This document shows positions 59,401 to 61,677 of a stretch of DNA of 64,000 nt, in pieces; the stretch's first letter is position 1, and each line of letters begins with the position of its first letter. Under the pieces are notes generated by a model. That model saw nothing but the letters and a program-made list of their open reading frames with translations, was not told where the DNA came from and did not search any database. Location: contig OX123190.2 of NCBI GenBank assembly GCA_944739405.2, positions 62,701,805 through 62,765,804 of the forward strand. Reading direction: 5' to 3'. The stretch is from Euclidia mi (Eukaryota; Arthropoda; Insecta; Lepidoptera; Erebidae). Both the position numbers and the translations under genes were made by a program.

Positions 59401-60601
59401 AAATCTTTGATTTACAAAGTATGTTCTTCTTCCAACAGGTCCTCTAGCATCAACGGTAGGCGACTTCTGGCAGATGGTATGGGAGTCAGAGAGCAGTCTG
59501 ATCGTGATGCTAACGGTCCTCACGGAGCGGGGCCGCGCCAAGTGCCACCAGTACTGGCCGAAGGTTGGCACCACGCCGCTCAAGGCTACCAACACGCTAA
59601 CGATACACACGAACAGCGAGCAGAACCACGGACATTATATTAGGAGAGAAATGACTATGAAGGTTAGTTGACAGTGAATACTTAACTTTTTAAAATATTC
59701 CTTATCTCTGTCGCAATTATAATTCCTATATCAGTTGTTGAATTTAGGCCTCTGACAATAATTCAATTTGATATTGCTGCGACCGCCTATACTTTTCTTA
59801 CTTCGTTGTCTAAATGATAGACCTACATAGTTGTTAGTTTTGTTTCGCATTGCGTGCCGATTTGTCCGATGACATGAATGAACGAAAGCGCAATTGCAAA
59901 GCGATCCGATGCTAATTCAATGCCGTGCCGTATAATGCGAACTCTGGCCAATGTGCGCGCGTATCGCCCTCGCCAGCGCCATGAGTGCGTCGCGTCCAAT
60001 TCCCGCGGAATTATGAAGTCAAGTGAACGTTTTCAATATAAGTGCCGCAACGCAGCGCACTTTACGTGCGTTAGGTCACGTAGGCCACTTCAATAAGTAT
60101 CGACGGTTAGTGCGCGGCGCGTTCATATCCTGATGGTTAATGTAAGGCGCTACAAATCGGCTTAAAACATGTAATGCTTCAAGCAAGTAAAGTAACAGTA
60201 CCAATACCGTTGCGTTTGGTTCGGTGAGCGACAGTACCGGAGGCCCCATCCCCTATTCCTTCTCTCGCATCCCTCTTCTCCTCCTATCCTTTTTTCACCA
60301 ACCCGAAAGGCGGCAACGCACTTAAGACTACTCTGATGTTCCTTATGATCATGGCCGGTGGTAATCGCTGACCATCCGGCGATCCGGCTGCTCGTTCGCC
60401 GCTATAACTAAAGGATGGCCGCAGCTGCGCTCGAGAATTTTTACTAAAATGTACTATGATATGTGTAGGAGACAGGCGGGGCATGTCGCAACGTGACCCA
60501 ACTGCAGTACACGGCGTGGCCGGACCACGGCGTGCCCGACGACGCCGCCGCCTTCATCGGCTTCACGCAGCTGTGCTCCAACCTCAGGAACCATCGAGCG
60601 T
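13879..60601 (+). CDS. Ptpmeg: FERM-PDZ protein tyrosine phosphatase (PTPN3/PTPN4 type), 3' end outside window
   Basis: Thirteen exons join with matching phases at every junction: 13879-14028, 14703-14831, 28913-29126, 47611-47819, 49611-49763, 50238-50476, 50724-50879, 52180-52408, 52684-52789, 53732-53971, 54084-54200, 59439-59662 and 60469-60601, in all 2,299 nt or about 766 residues. Order of domains: FERM (from YNVRASELARE through LLGFNMRS-like VLGFNMRS), a short Ser/Arg-rich linker, PDZ with GLFGFNVRGG, and a classical PTP domain with KNRYRDI, DYINASYI, KCHQYWP and WPDHGVPD. The family is cytosolic or membrane-associated and removes phosphate from tyrosine; in flies Ptpmeg is needed for axon patterning. 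The HCSxGxGRTG exon must lie beyond 64000. The linker between FERM and PDZ looks much shorter than in vertebrate PTPN4. Introns 2, 3 and 11 are filled with mobile elements. Confidence 0.93.
14703..14831 (+). CDS. Ptpmeg: Ptpmeg exon 2: FERM F1 lobe
   Basis: The acceptor is ccccttgcag. The 43 codons contain GSVLLEQVYQHLELVEKDYF, typical of the ubiquitin-like F1 lobe. The donor is ACA|GTAAGT. Intron 2 after it is 14 kb long. Confidence 0.92.
15172..15410 (+). repeat. LINE/SINE 3'-end repeat, tgacggattaagaata family
   Basis: This shares nearly its whole length with 35641-35865: gtgtcgtaagagccgacaga, cgtttggccagcgtggtata and gtccagcagtggactgttaa, then gctgatga. The tail is the common lepidopteran CR1/Zenon-like or SINE ending. 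There is no ORF. Confidence 0.7.
15411..16700. other. Ptpmeg intron 2, little recognised
   Basis: A worn repeat tail is seen at 15685-15740 (ggatgcaaccaggac ... gatgatgat). The remainder shows no gene or clear element. Confidence 0.5.
16709..16790. repeat. Inverted repeat with ggacttaggata ends
   Basis: Ends GGACTTAGGATATTCT (16 bp) and its exact complement enclose about 50 bp. Single copies of ggacttaggat also occur at 19098 and 19307. They may be end sequences of the element that carries the - strand gene at 16839-18998. Confidence 0.6.
17307..18093 (+). pseudogene. Gypsy pol remnant: RT and RNase H
   Basis: The RT piece shows TIDLKSGYWQVEM, VMPFGLCNAPATFE and YLDDIIVM, with a few residues missing between ATFE and the YLDD block. 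A frameshift near 17695 and a stop at 17801 follow. The RNase H part has AYPDVNGEFIVDTDASNVGI and ends at YCTTRKELIEVVK, where the gag coiled coil begins without a break in frame. It cannot make a working enzyme. Confidence 0.85.
18094..18875 (+). pseudogene. Gypsy gag remnant: coiled coil plus capsid-like region
   Basis: Repeats of QQNTQQLKS/QNSQQLKS form a glutamine-rich coiled coil (about 18094-18260). A region resembling insect Ty3/gypsy Gag follows: KVPPFDVTSSWEAYRMQFE, YEQLIEALESRYGNAH and QLRSRCQRPNGSLQQ. It is cut off after QAFIDF. The frame is fused to the RNase H piece upstream (continuous open frame 17876-18886). Confidence 0.75.
19341..19398. repeat. (TA)n microsatellite, 29 units
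   Basis: An uninterrupted AT run of 58 bp. The open frame made of alternating Tyr/Ile across it is an artefact. Confidence 0.95.
19709..20140. mobile_element. (TCTG)n / GGGTTCCGTACC element, one end
   Basis: The end gcaagtgcgagtcggtctcg, then agggttccgtacc, is matched in reverse at 21855-21896 and at 47158-47205. The part at 19740-19890 is the reverse complement of 47030-47160. A (TCTG)n run lies at 19952-19990. It is a non-coding lepidopteran repeat with inverted ends. The superfamily is unknown to me. Confidence 0.65.
20157..20415. repeat. Long imperfect foldback (arms of about 75 bp)
   Basis: The stretch with aaaattaaccttaattttca, then cctttacttgtgctgtaaga (20157-20240) is mirrored with a few changes at 20330-20413. 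The RNA or single-stranded DNA could form a long hairpin. There is no coding frame. Confidence 0.65.
20421..20554. mobile_element. Right half of a foldback MITE (agggtctag family)
   Basis: This matches the right half of the complete element at 58433-58647: aaaatgtatggaaattgttc, then gagtg...actagaccctc. The twin retroposon is inserted directly next to its end. Confidence 0.65.
20555..21818 (-). mobile_element. Twin GC-rich non-LTR retroposon copies between three identical 14-bp repeats
   Basis: The 14-bp sequence agatttagaagact stands at 20555-20568, 21175-21188 and 21805-21818. Each interval holds one GC-rich copy (20569-21174 and 21189-21804) with its poly(A) on the - strand, seen here as 18 and 28 T. 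The two copies differ at a modest number of sites. The - strand 3' end (ttttagtcagtaagagtctg) is a common lepidopteran LINE tail; the 5' end contains caccttgtcgtgg. No complete ORF is present; the open frames on both strands reflect high GC. It may be an internally deleted R1-clade LINE or a SINE built on one. Confidence 0.75.
21855..22255 (-). mobile_element. (TCTG)n / GGGTTCCGTACC element, copy without DIRS insertion
   Basis: Read on the - strand, this copy starts at ttttagggttccgtacctaa (22255 side), has a (TCTG)n run (seen as CAGA at 22171-22190), and ends at cgggcaagtgcgagtc. It is homologous to 41315-41621 plus 46981-47205. The segment at 21940-21970 corresponds to the point where the DIRS element is inserted in that other copy. 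Confidence 0.65.
22270..22520 (-). repeat. SINE-like repeat (ggtgaaggaaaacatcgtga family)
   Basis: On the - strand it contains a gagttcgaatcca box, cggtgaaggaaaacatcgtg and the segment tcatagtgagaagaggcctg. A better copy lies at 58741-59004. This is a very common lepidopteran retroposon type. Confidence 0.65.
22540..23300. other. Ptpmeg intron 2, nothing recognised
   Basis: AT-rich; no coding signal or clear repeat seen. Confidence 0.5.
23302..23355. repeat. Near-perfect palindrome (26-bp arms, 2-base centre)
   Basis: The right arm is the complement of the left, with one mismatch (core ggttttcttttacgtttggt / accaaacgtaaaagaaaacc). The loop is only 2 bases, which argues against a normal pre-miRNA. 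It is probably a recent inverted duplication. Confidence 0.85.
23385..23545 (+). pseudogene. LINE C-terminal remnant and 3' end
   Basis: A frame reads RWTDDLDKIVVS, then WSVWKTSGEAYV. This is the worn form of the conserved RWxDDL...W...GEAYVQQ tail of many insect LINE polyproteins. Stops interrupt it. Only about 160 bp are left. Confidence 0.6.
23546..24582. other. Ptpmeg intron 2, nothing recognised
   Basis: No gene, RNA gene or clear repeat found. Confidence 0.5.
24583..24624. repeat. Perfect hairpin, 17-bp arms
   Basis: Arms gcactaagcactggcaa and ttgccagtgcttagtgc enclose ttcttaag. It lies in Ptpmeg intron 2 with no neighbouring gene. Its role is unknown. Confidence 0.85.
24625..28912. 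other. Ptpmeg intron 2, last 4.3 kb
   Basis: I see no coding exon. Open frames of 60-95 codons here have no motif and overlap on both strands. The intron ends in a catttcttccacag acceptor. Confidence 0.5.
28913..29126 (+). CDS. Ptpmeg: Ptpmeg exon 3: FERM F1-F2
   Basis: It encodes RWLDGTKSVKKQV, FWLAVRFYPPEPSRLAEEYT, RYLLCLQLRKLLLDGRM and NTALLLASFTVQ, the F1/F2 junction of PTPN4-type FERM domains. It ends in phase 1 before GTAAGG. Confidence 0.93.
29616..30992. mobile_element. TA-flanked DNA element with GCGTCCA subterminal repeats, 1,377 bp
   Basis: Ends GGATCATCTCGCCTGTTCGC and its near-complement (tcgcctgttcgcgtcca on the other side, 2 mismatches) are flanked by TA on each side (29614 and 30993). 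About ten copies of GCGTCCA or its complement occur within, concentrated towards both ends. TA duplications fit the Tc1/mariner/pogo superfamily. No transposase is seen, so it is non-autonomous. The two open frames at 29399-29731 are not real genes. Confidence 0.65.
31280..33481. mobile_element. hAT-like element, 2,202 bp, 8-bp target duplication
   Basis: Inverted ends TAGGGCATGCAAAACCGG (18 bp, perfect) are flanked by CTCCGCTC at 31272-31279 and 33482-33489. Eight-base duplications and TAGGG-type ends are hallmarks of hAT transposons. Near both ends aaaaccgg/ccggtttt motifs are repeated, possible transposase binding sites. No hAT transposase is readable, so it depends on another copy. It carries a worn mariner-like piece inside. 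Confidence 0.85.
32500..32690 (-). pseudogene. Mariner/Tc1-like transposase remnant inside the hAT-like element
   Basis: On the - strand one frame reads KERWIDRGGPVQ, stop, PPRSSDLTSLDFCFMGTYL and then AGELK, stop. This is the worn form of the segment around the third catalytic acid (SPDLTPLDFFLWG type) of IS630/Tc1/mariner transposases. Two stops and the lost context show it is inactive. Confidence 0.6.
33661..34500. other. Ptpmeg intron 3, nothing recognised
   Basis: AT-rich; a small atcatcatcatcc run near 33804 may be an old LINE tail. Confidence 0.5.
34505..35130 (+). repeat. Two LINE/SINE 3' ends (gggataacgctagg family)
   Basis: Two related segments, about 34520-34680 and 34985-35130, end in ggataacgcta followed by tgacgatgatgat or gaggatga. 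A third relative ends at 49262 with ataacgctaggac and gatgatgatga. These are typical 3' tails of lepidopteran CR1/Zenon-like LINEs or their SINEs. Confidence 0.6.
35305..35570. repeat. Degenerate 18-bp minisatellite
   Basis: Units resembling taccaaaactactattcg are repeated with changes. Because the period is six codons, an open frame on the - strand reads NSSFGT-like repeats; I regard this as a by-product and not a gene. Confidence 0.7.
35641..35865 (+). repeat. LINE/SINE 3'-end repeat, second copy of the 15172 family
   Basis: It is nearly identical to 15172-15410 over gtcgtaagagccgacagagg, ccaacccgtttggccagcgt and gtccagcagtggactgttaa. It follows an A-rich run. Confidence 0.7.
35935..36225 (-). 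repeat. GC-rich fragment, probably a LINE 3' region
   Basis: On the - strand, ggggcatacccactaaaaca, ccgcggtg and gacggggtcgcggtaacg resemble 3' UTRs of lepidopteran R1-clade LINEs. There is no intact coding frame. Confidence 0.4.
36226..38990. other. Ptpmeg intron 3, nothing recognised
   Basis: AT-rich and largely unique-looking. A 16-bp palindrome centred on acgtcgacgt stands at 38564-38579. No gene seen. Confidence 0.5.
38994..40854. mobile_element. Pogo/Tigger-like DNA transposon, degraded, 1,861 bp
   Basis: Ends GGGTAAATACGCTAAACG and, in reverse, GAACAAATACCGCTATATG align over about 24 bp and are flanked by TA (38992 and 40855). Motifs like ggccgac(t/a)tt recur near both ends. It carries remnants of a CENP-B/psq-type transposase at 40034-40392. 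TA duplication plus this domain fit pogo/Tigger. A 15-bp C run lies at 39015. Confidence 0.7.
40034..40392 (+). pseudogene. Pogo/Tigger transposase N-terminal remnant
   Basis: Frames give KIKEALEAINNGMPIRAASK, LFGVPRTT, LQDRLAG (psq-type helix-turn-helix), then after a frame change GRPSVLNPAKEEILVQWL and IQLAKCGFPRKK, then after another KWYELFLKRHPEI. This is the order seen in CENP-B-like transposases. Frameshifts near 40180 and 40265 and the loss of the catalytic DDE part make it a pseudogene. Confidence 0.8.
40857..41310. other. Ptpmeg intron 3 between elements
   Basis: No gene or clear repeat seen. Confidence 0.5.
41668..41820. repeat. DIRS terminal inverted repeat, 3' side of the element
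   Basis: This is the perfect complement of 46812-46964. A tatatat box with flanking gctcc and ctgtctcgc sits at about 41739-41750 and could serve as a promoter TATA in the 5' copy. Confidence 0.92.
41851..41948. repeat. DIRS internal complementary region
   Basis: Bases 41851-41911 are the exact reverse complement of the left end 41622-41682, and 41909-41948 that of the right end 46941-46980. They share ATT at 41909-41911. In the replication model for DIRS-1 this region templates the joining of both ends into a circle. Confidence 0.93.
42203..44986 (-). CDS. DIRS tyrosine recombinase frame (YR domain at the C-terminus)
   Basis: The frame has 927 codons. The recombinase domain occupies about residues 625-925, with LKTYKIAWDRWVSW at its start. 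Catalytic-type positions are seen: Arg in LLLLCSGRRVHDL, Arg in GSLRSAVSS, and the Tyr in FTRFYRREI near the end. The usual His of the HxxR motif is Gly here (GSLR), a change I believe occurs in other animal DIRS elements. The first 610 codons overlap the RT frame and show no domain, so the true translation start is uncertain. The frame is the same as that of gag, 15 codons after the gag stop. Its role would be to insert the circular cDNA. Confidence 0.85.
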   Translation of the reverse strand: MEGNGSSKLSVAHNNRVSHTLSSKTTSNIATFEERALHHTGVRIDVGTHQSDETPRCIRSSATFPELPVNNVSCAKERWLSPPSIQLKSFKRLCNQGALQPDKCISCTGVPPARRLALQSRPFASLLSFTNNTGTQKIFAPHLPRRAIRNDLLTFRSQYSTEGVCFSEQLGRSNIARTEPAHNCLPRRLSGSSPGKGHSAVSCAYSPEPSRISRVASKPKEIRCIPTKESCVSGSSVGSLDQQKISAARQGQKSYPQGLCNVELGQGLPARIAKPSGPSKLCKFCGATGQITLPVSAQFPKCISKYASQEGDPLTRRSPRRSSVVASQLPPIICNPSTTTKSLCDHRRLRSGLGSSGGWLRSVRCVDCSRTKSALQRKRDAGNIKSARNPRSSTVQVHCSVPVRQSNSCGPLAERGRHEITTSDGSNVQSVPLTRLSSNKSDNQLYTRHLQRTCGSPLQTQASTRMASSATLHGEGISQVWHSGDRSVCVQPSKSGSQLRVSRFDRYPSVIPQCLFPAVELPPCVGVPTTIPDTQGAGPPQLGNRAVPFNCPPVESGILASRSQSSSSSSSVVDHQSQGESYRHHDRSATPQGSRDGARSLEVWGWSKSLTGWNEDQLQLLKSSWRTSTLKTYKIAWDRWVSWSKKHNLDPFHPTGPIVARYLADLHLVDKFSYSTILLHKSVVATLCNAEDAGRISSHTLVKHVLKSIALKKPVARKPPVWNIDVLTSFLSSYTIDENNSFATSRHTATLLLLCSGRRVHDLTLLLVDSEHCIDDGSNIILKPVFGSKTDSDTHRQSGWKLLPNTSNKNLDPVFWVRKLIDLLKDRRDSGNCPNLFINIRGQAKAASRTVIAGWVKTVLTEAGIPATPGSLRSAVSSKNWSDNLPLDEILSRGNWKSKETFTRFYRREILPASASNSITRMFNPAD
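43156..45378 (-). CDS. DIRS reverse transcriptase / RNase H
   Basis: The 740-codon frame overlaps the end of gag. The homologous part probably begins near the gag stop (QLAQFYNRWKEMGAPNFLLR). RT motifs are LVPKSDGSARPVFNLRALN, WLCKVDLSQAYFHLPI, CLPFGLSTAPKVF and YLDD in IIVYLDDFLVV. RNase H shows TTDASDLAWG, NVKEMLAIL, QCDNRTVVAHL and NGHADHLSR, so all four acidic residues are present. A DIRS-typical region with WVFPPPYLIPKV follows. No stop or frameshift is seen. The protein would copy the element RNA into DNA. Expression may need frameshifting, reinitiation or splicing. Confidence 0.9.
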   Translation of the reverse strand: MALLRKQEQARLHATPRRGRLTIMGPRRVPAMDAAPLCLIYIINTGSPRRTAIMNVLSVRATRVTVARRLQATTEVHFAHGVAAKATSLRVRAKEIVNAPESPQTTTLGTKTVSTDSEEFRAGQLAQFYNRWKEMGAPNFLLRIITGYRIPFLLKPPLILPHLKKGPYITQESESMSALISQMKHQGVLEAVRRSPSFLSTMFLVPKSDGSARPVFNLRALNDYVIKEPFSLINVFRVPEFLQPGDWLCKVDLSQAYFHLPITPAHRRFLRLIYQGELLEMTCLPFGLSTAPKVFASLSNWVAQTLREQNLRIIVYLDDFLVVHQEKVTLQSHVRTLLNRLEYLGWQVNLKKSVVSPQKSLVYLGVQWDPWTNKKSLPQDKVRNLIHKVSAMLNLGKACLQELQSLVGLLNFASFVVPQGRLHYRSLLSFLNASLNMPARKEIHLPDEALEDLQWWLHNCHQSSAIHLPPPNHFVTTDASDLAWGAQVDGYAVSGVWTAQEQNLHCNVKEMLAILKVLETHGPLLCKSTALFQCDNRTVVAHLRNEGGTRSPPLMEVTYRVFRLLDCHQINLTINYIPGIYNGHADHLSRHKLVPEWHLLPPCTEKVFHKFGTPVIDLFASSRAKVVANYVYLDLTDTQALFHNAFSRQWNYHLAWVFPPPYLIPKVLAHLNSATGLYLLIVPRWSRVFWRADLKARAVAAPWSITNLRENLIDTTTGLPPPKVQEMALEVWKCGGGRRV
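45032..46456 (-). CDS. DIRS Gag-like protein
   Basis: The open frame extends to 46525, but the second Met (46456, MDDLDKNSTC) is the likelier start because the first 23 residues look like leader. The N-terminal part is Ser/Arg-rich and very basic (GRKRKRGRDQKRRRGKYSRK), probably nuclear targeting or RNA binding. The middle is helical and has the YFNKSEWSEVRY and LRHLAYADKAYAAL segments usual for DIRS Gag. The C-terminus is rich in Gly, Arg, Gln and Asn. The stop is at 45034-45032. A GTAAGT (45042-45037) just before the stop could be a splice donor. Confidence 0.85.
   Translation of the reverse strand: MDDLDKNSTCVNVSVEESRHDLSRDRVPKPAQSGSRKRARSASSSSSSSSPSSSSDLTDSVSSSGRKRKRGRDQKRRRGKYSRKSRKDKRQMHKLFREVSALRNQIALSSSVPCGGAEPASVIDNDLLIDDSVSGILYNEGSDACASEPTQVQVPFNFDIETKLKEPAVPKAPDNLLKALQDIQYFNKSEWSEVRYSEVQKLYCHTPGFIDLEANEEIRAYDQLRHLAYADKAYAALTFCALKQRQALSSTLTELLSWAHAEQGLNFNSLQDKITEIFSKGDFHKASSDLLQLICGHRAEVIQMRRDGITNHVRDPLIKATLRKIPPSDRHLFESESFTAALEEMGGVKKTFVPLVKPTSGSASQAGTSKAARHPPQGSAHYHGPSQGTSHGCCASVPHLHYQYRQSTQDCYHERPQRQSNQSDRRTAPTSNNRGSFRSRGGRQSYKPQSQGKGNRKRPGVSSDYNSGNKNRKY
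46812..46964. repeat. DIRS terminal inverted repeat, 5' side of the element
   Basis: This is the perfect complement of 41668-41820. It lies upstream of gag on the - strand and contains a TATATA box, so it probably holds the promoter. Confidence 0.92.
47611..47819 (+). CDS. Ptpmeg: Ptpmeg exon 4: FERM F2 lobe
   Basis: It encodes ELGDYNVSEHPPNYLSDLCL, HKLHKGQSPADAEANFLEHA and LDCYGVESHPAK. The acceptor is cttgttccag; the donor is AAG|GTAATT. It is separated from exon 3 by 18.5 kb of mobile DNA. Confidence 0.93.
47900..48125. repeat. Worn SINE-like fragment (ggtgagcgataatgccgga)
   Basis: It resembles the better copy at 60184-60417 in ttgggtgagcga...gccggagatcccatccccttt. There is no coding frame. 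Confidence 0.45.
48126..49164. other. Ptpmeg intron 4, nothing recognised
   Basis: No exon or clear element, apart from the LINE/SINE tail ending at 49262 just beyond. Confidence 0.5.
49611..49763 (+). CDS. Ptpmeg: Ptpmeg exon 5: FERM F3 (PH-like) lobe
   Basis: It encodes DYHGKDIFIGVTSIGIVVFQ, RVNTFSWSKIVKISFKKKQF and IQLKREP, the highly conserved F3 lobe. The exon has 51 codons, phase 0 at both ends. The donor is CCC|GTAAGT. Confidence 0.94.
50238..50476 (+). CDS. Ptpmeg: Ptpmeg exon 6: end of FERM, FERM-adjacent region
   Basis: It starts SESYDTVLGFNMRSGRAAKA and continues LWRCSVERHGFFRLRAP, the end of the F3 lobe. The following 45 residues are rich in Ala, Arg and Ser (SRSSNRSFV). It is much richer in GC than its surroundings. 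Confidence 0.92.
50724..50879 (+). CDS. Ptpmeg: Ptpmeg exon 7: linker
   Basis: It encodes a disordered linker (RSGSLVRERSASAASPSGG ... TDTHTHIP). No domain is seen. Splice phases fit both neighbours (AG+A before, CC+T after). The donor is CC|GTACGT. Confidence 0.85.
50909..51056 (+). repeat. RTE-like LINE 3'-end fragment
   Basis: This matches the last 150 bp of the LINE at 54749-57908: gaagcaagagagatatgtc, ggcgttccgtagtctctgcc and gtgagtctatgta. It starts only 29 bp after a Ptpmeg splice donor. Confidence 0.75.
51622..51870. mobile_element. Foldback MITE, 249 bp, arms of about 105 bp
   Basis: Ends TAAGGGTTGAGCTACA and complement; the arms match at about 95% and include ctatccttttctgtcactt and cgtcatttactagagcgaga. 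The loop is short. No protein is encoded. It lies in Ptpmeg intron 7. No target duplication was defined. Confidence 0.8.
52180..52408 (+). CDS. Ptpmeg: Ptpmeg exon 8: linker and first PDZ half
   Basis: It encodes an acidic stretch (SYVDESESASETESATT), then the PDZ start with VRVRLAAGSDGLFGFNVRGG, in which GLFGF is the ligand-binding loop. The donor is CAG|GTAACG. Confidence 0.92.
52684..52789 (+). CDS. Ptpmeg: Ptpmeg exon 9: second PDZ half
   Basis: It encodes VMSINGTDVDELSHEQIVQM and RGVLTLIVKPN, the GDQVxxING...HEQ helix and last strand of the PDZ fold. Confidence 0.92.
53098..53142 (-). repeat. Short RTE-LINE tail fragment
   Basis: On the - strand it reads ggaaacaggcgtgagtctat followed by gtatgtatg, the terminal motif of the LINE at 57860-57908. 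Confidence 0.6.
53257..53527 (+). mobile_element. tRNA-derived SINE, copy C, with target duplication
   Basis: This is the same family as the copies at 9256 and 9641. It is flanked by TAATCTATTAT (53246-53256 and 53527-53537). The B-box-like gggttcgattctcggg, the body and the tail tctgcctaccccttcggg, then ggcgtgagactataaataaa are intact. The clear duplication shows true retroposition into Ptpmeg intron 9. Confidence 0.85.
53732..53971 (+). CDS. Ptpmeg: Ptpmeg exon 10: PDZ-PTP linker and PTP start
   Basis: It encodes VYEPEDGPEEPTAFFAPFG, the linker, and ends with LPHNLNKNRYRDIAP, the KNRYRDI motif that opens classical PTP domains. The donor is CCTT|GTGAGT. Confidence 0.93.
54084..54200 (+). 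CDS. Ptpmeg: Ptpmeg exon 11: PTP motif DYINASYI
   Basis: It encodes DSTRVILKNGPTGDYINASY and INMEIPSSDTVLTYIATQ, conserved PTP substrate-pocket motifs. It ends in phase 1 before GTATGT. Confidence 0.94.
54440..54739. repeat. Repeat-like sequence hosting the RTE LINE
   Basis: The motif ctgtgatacagacc with neighbours appears on both sides of the LINE (54715 and 57966), so the LINE sits inside a locally repeated region. Many cctaatatcctatcctaa-like short motifs are present. No gene. Confidence 0.45.
54749..54978 (+). repeat. Three 76-bp tandem monomers at the LINE 5' end
   Basis: Units start agatgggcctcgttagcc at 54749, 54825 and 54901 and are nearly identical. The third is cut slightly short. 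By analogy with monomer arrays at the 5' end of some LINEs they may be promoter units; this is inference. Confidence 0.8.
55300..57889 (+). pseudogene. RTE-like endonuclease / reverse transcriptase, damaged
   Basis: The frame is open upstream of 55300, so the true start is not fixed. The apurinic-like endonuclease starts ATLNVGGGMDGKLDEV and has VLCVNETKKKG; it then jumps from QWMRMK to a segment near HTDHFLVLSR, so a large middle part of the nuclease is missing in frame. The RT has GYDRITVEMLKAG, VVPLYKGKGS, YRGISLLSIVGKLY, AFVDLEKAYDKV, TGVRQGCVASPWLFN and YADD in LLYADDQVILA. A frameshift near 57160 separates the last part (KVNVSKTKVMVFEKEE to RCKWRSVVSAYPSGKQA, stop at 57887). Not functional. 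Confidence 0.88.
57918..58432. other. Ptpmeg intron 11 after the LINE
   Basis: This is the continuation of the repeat-like host sequence (tgctgtgatacagacctacg) and a GC-moderate stretch (58080-58260) without coding signal. Confidence 0.45.
58433..58647. mobile_element. Foldback MITE (agggtctag family), complete, 215 bp
   Basis: Inverted ends match without a mismatch for 40 bp (gagggtctagtccgagtttg ...) and well beyond with changes; both arms carry tgtatggaaattgttccc or its complement. CAG stands next to both ends of the AGGGTC core, a possible 3-bp duplication. A half copy is at 20421-20554. Confidence 0.75.
58741..59004 (-). repeat. SINE-like repeat, second copy of the 22270 family
   Basis: On the - strand: a gggttcgaatccacgg box, cggtgaaggaaaacatcgtg, cccttctcacagtgagaaga and the end cccagcagtggaacag with a tgatgatga tail. 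This is the typical lepidopteran retroposon layout. Confidence 0.7.
59439..59662 (+). CDS. Ptpmeg: Ptpmeg exon 12: PTP core
   Basis: It encodes PLASTVGDFWQMVWESESSL, IVMLTVLTERGRAKCHQYWP and IHTNSEQNHGHYIRREMTMK. DFWxMVWE and KCHQYWP are standard PTP motifs. The donor is AAG|GTTAGT. Confidence 0.94.
59663..60183. other. Ptpmeg intron 12, nothing recognised
   Basis: It has CpG-rich patches but no exon or clear repeat. Confidence 0.5.
60184..60417 (+). repeat. Lepidopteran retroposon fragment (gcggtgagcgacagtaccgg family)
   Basis: It contains ggttcggtgagcgacagtac, aaaggcggcaacgcacttaa and gtaatcgctgaccatccggc, then gctgctcgttcgccg, a layout seen widely in moths. It ends about 50 bp before Ptpmeg exon 13. 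Confidence 0.6.
60469..60601 (+). CDS. Ptpmeg: Ptpmeg exon 13: WPD loop
   Basis: It encodes NVTQLQYTAWPDHGVPDD and FIGFTQLCSNLRNHRA. WPD carries the general-acid Asp of the phosphatase. The acceptor is tatgtgtag at 60468; the donor is GCGT|GTACGT. The next exon with the catalytic Cys is outside the window. Confidence 0.92.
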
Positions 60602-60744
60602 GTACGTATATATATGTACTATACAACGTGACCCAACTGCAGTACACGGCGTGGCCGGACCACGGCGTGCCCGACGACGCCGCCGCCTTCATCGGCTTCA
60701 CGCAGCTGTGCTCCAACCTCAGGAACCATCGAGCGTGTACGTAT
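60489..60744 (+). repeat. Tandem 121-bp duplication of most of Ptpmeg exon 13 and its donor
   Basis: Bases 60489-60609 and 60624-60744 are identical over 121 bp, separated by 14 bp. The unit holds all but the first 20 nt of the exon plus 8 nt of intron, so both copies have the same GTACGT donor. The offset is 135 bp, exactly 45 codons, and the sequence between is open. The second copy has no AG acceptor in front. Confidence 0.95.
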
Positions 60745-60950
60745 GAGGTCCCACTGCTGGGCAAAGGCCTTGCCCGTGAATTTGCACAAATCTCAGGCCA
60801 GAAACTTCTTTGCAATCTTTGACGAAAAGCCCTCAAAAGCGTCTAGGTCACCCCGCCATCTCCGTTCGGGACATCCTCGTCATCGCTGACCGCCTGGTAC
60901 CCAATCGGTAGCTGCATGAGCCAACTTTTCTGGGTGCGGCCAGCAATAAA
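60745..60950 (-). pseudogene. LINE C-terminal remnant and 3' end
   Basis: On the - strand: RWRGDLDAFEGFS, one stop, and GKAFAQQWDL, followed by the cagcagtgggacctc end. This matches the conserved RRWxDDLDAF...GEAFAQQW tail of lepidopteran LINEs. Its 3' end abuts the second exon copy at 60744. Confidence 0.65.
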
Positions 60951-61677
60951 ATGTGTACAAGAACAGCGGCTTTTCGGCGCTAATATGTATTTCAGAATAG
61001 TGTAGAATAATATTCAGTTGTCCATCGCGCTGAAATTAGAGCGTAAAGTCTGCATTCCATGCTGCGTGGTGCACCATGCAAATTCAAATATTTTTGCCTT
61101 TAGTTTATATGGTAACGCGTATAAATATGAAGAGATTGTCCCACTTGATTACTATCTTTTATGGGATTTGTGTAGCGTAGGAAACTTTATCGGCTTTTAA
61201 GTCGGGGTGAGATGAGAGCAGTATTCAAACGCAAGACTGAACCTGAGTCTTGTGTAGCAGGCACAACTGCTCTGCGTGATAAACTTTCTCTCTCTTTCTC
61301 AGGACTCCGGAAGTTTACGAGATGCTATTTAATGACACTCTCGACGAAATTACTTTGGTTGAGATTATGGCGTGTGTCCATGCCAAGGCTATTGAGACGG
61401 TCTTGTAACGGTAGTGGAGTGTCCAGAAGAGAGGGCTGGGGAAAGAAAGGAGACACTTTTCTGAGAATGCACACGCCTGTGTTTTCTTGGTGTTAAACTC
61501 GACTAGGTTCTCAGCACCCCACTGCGAGACCCTGTTCATAAGTTCAGCGACAAGTATTCGCCCACTTGCCTTAATGTCGGCTTGCTTATCTTCATAGCAA
61601 TGTATGCTCCCATTAGTGAGCATAATATCACTGATATGCAGAAGAAGTAGTATAGGCGATAAGACGACCCTTGGGGC

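Noticed and set aside
60624..60744. Second independent WPD-loop exon (mutually exclusive exon)
   Set aside because: The copy has no AG acceptor before it (it is preceded by tgtactatac), so it cannot be included alone; only an extended first exon is possible.
60489..60950. Exon copy as a target-site duplication of the adjoining LINE tail
   Set aside because: Both copies lie on the same side of the LINE fragment and none on the other, so they do not flank an insertion.
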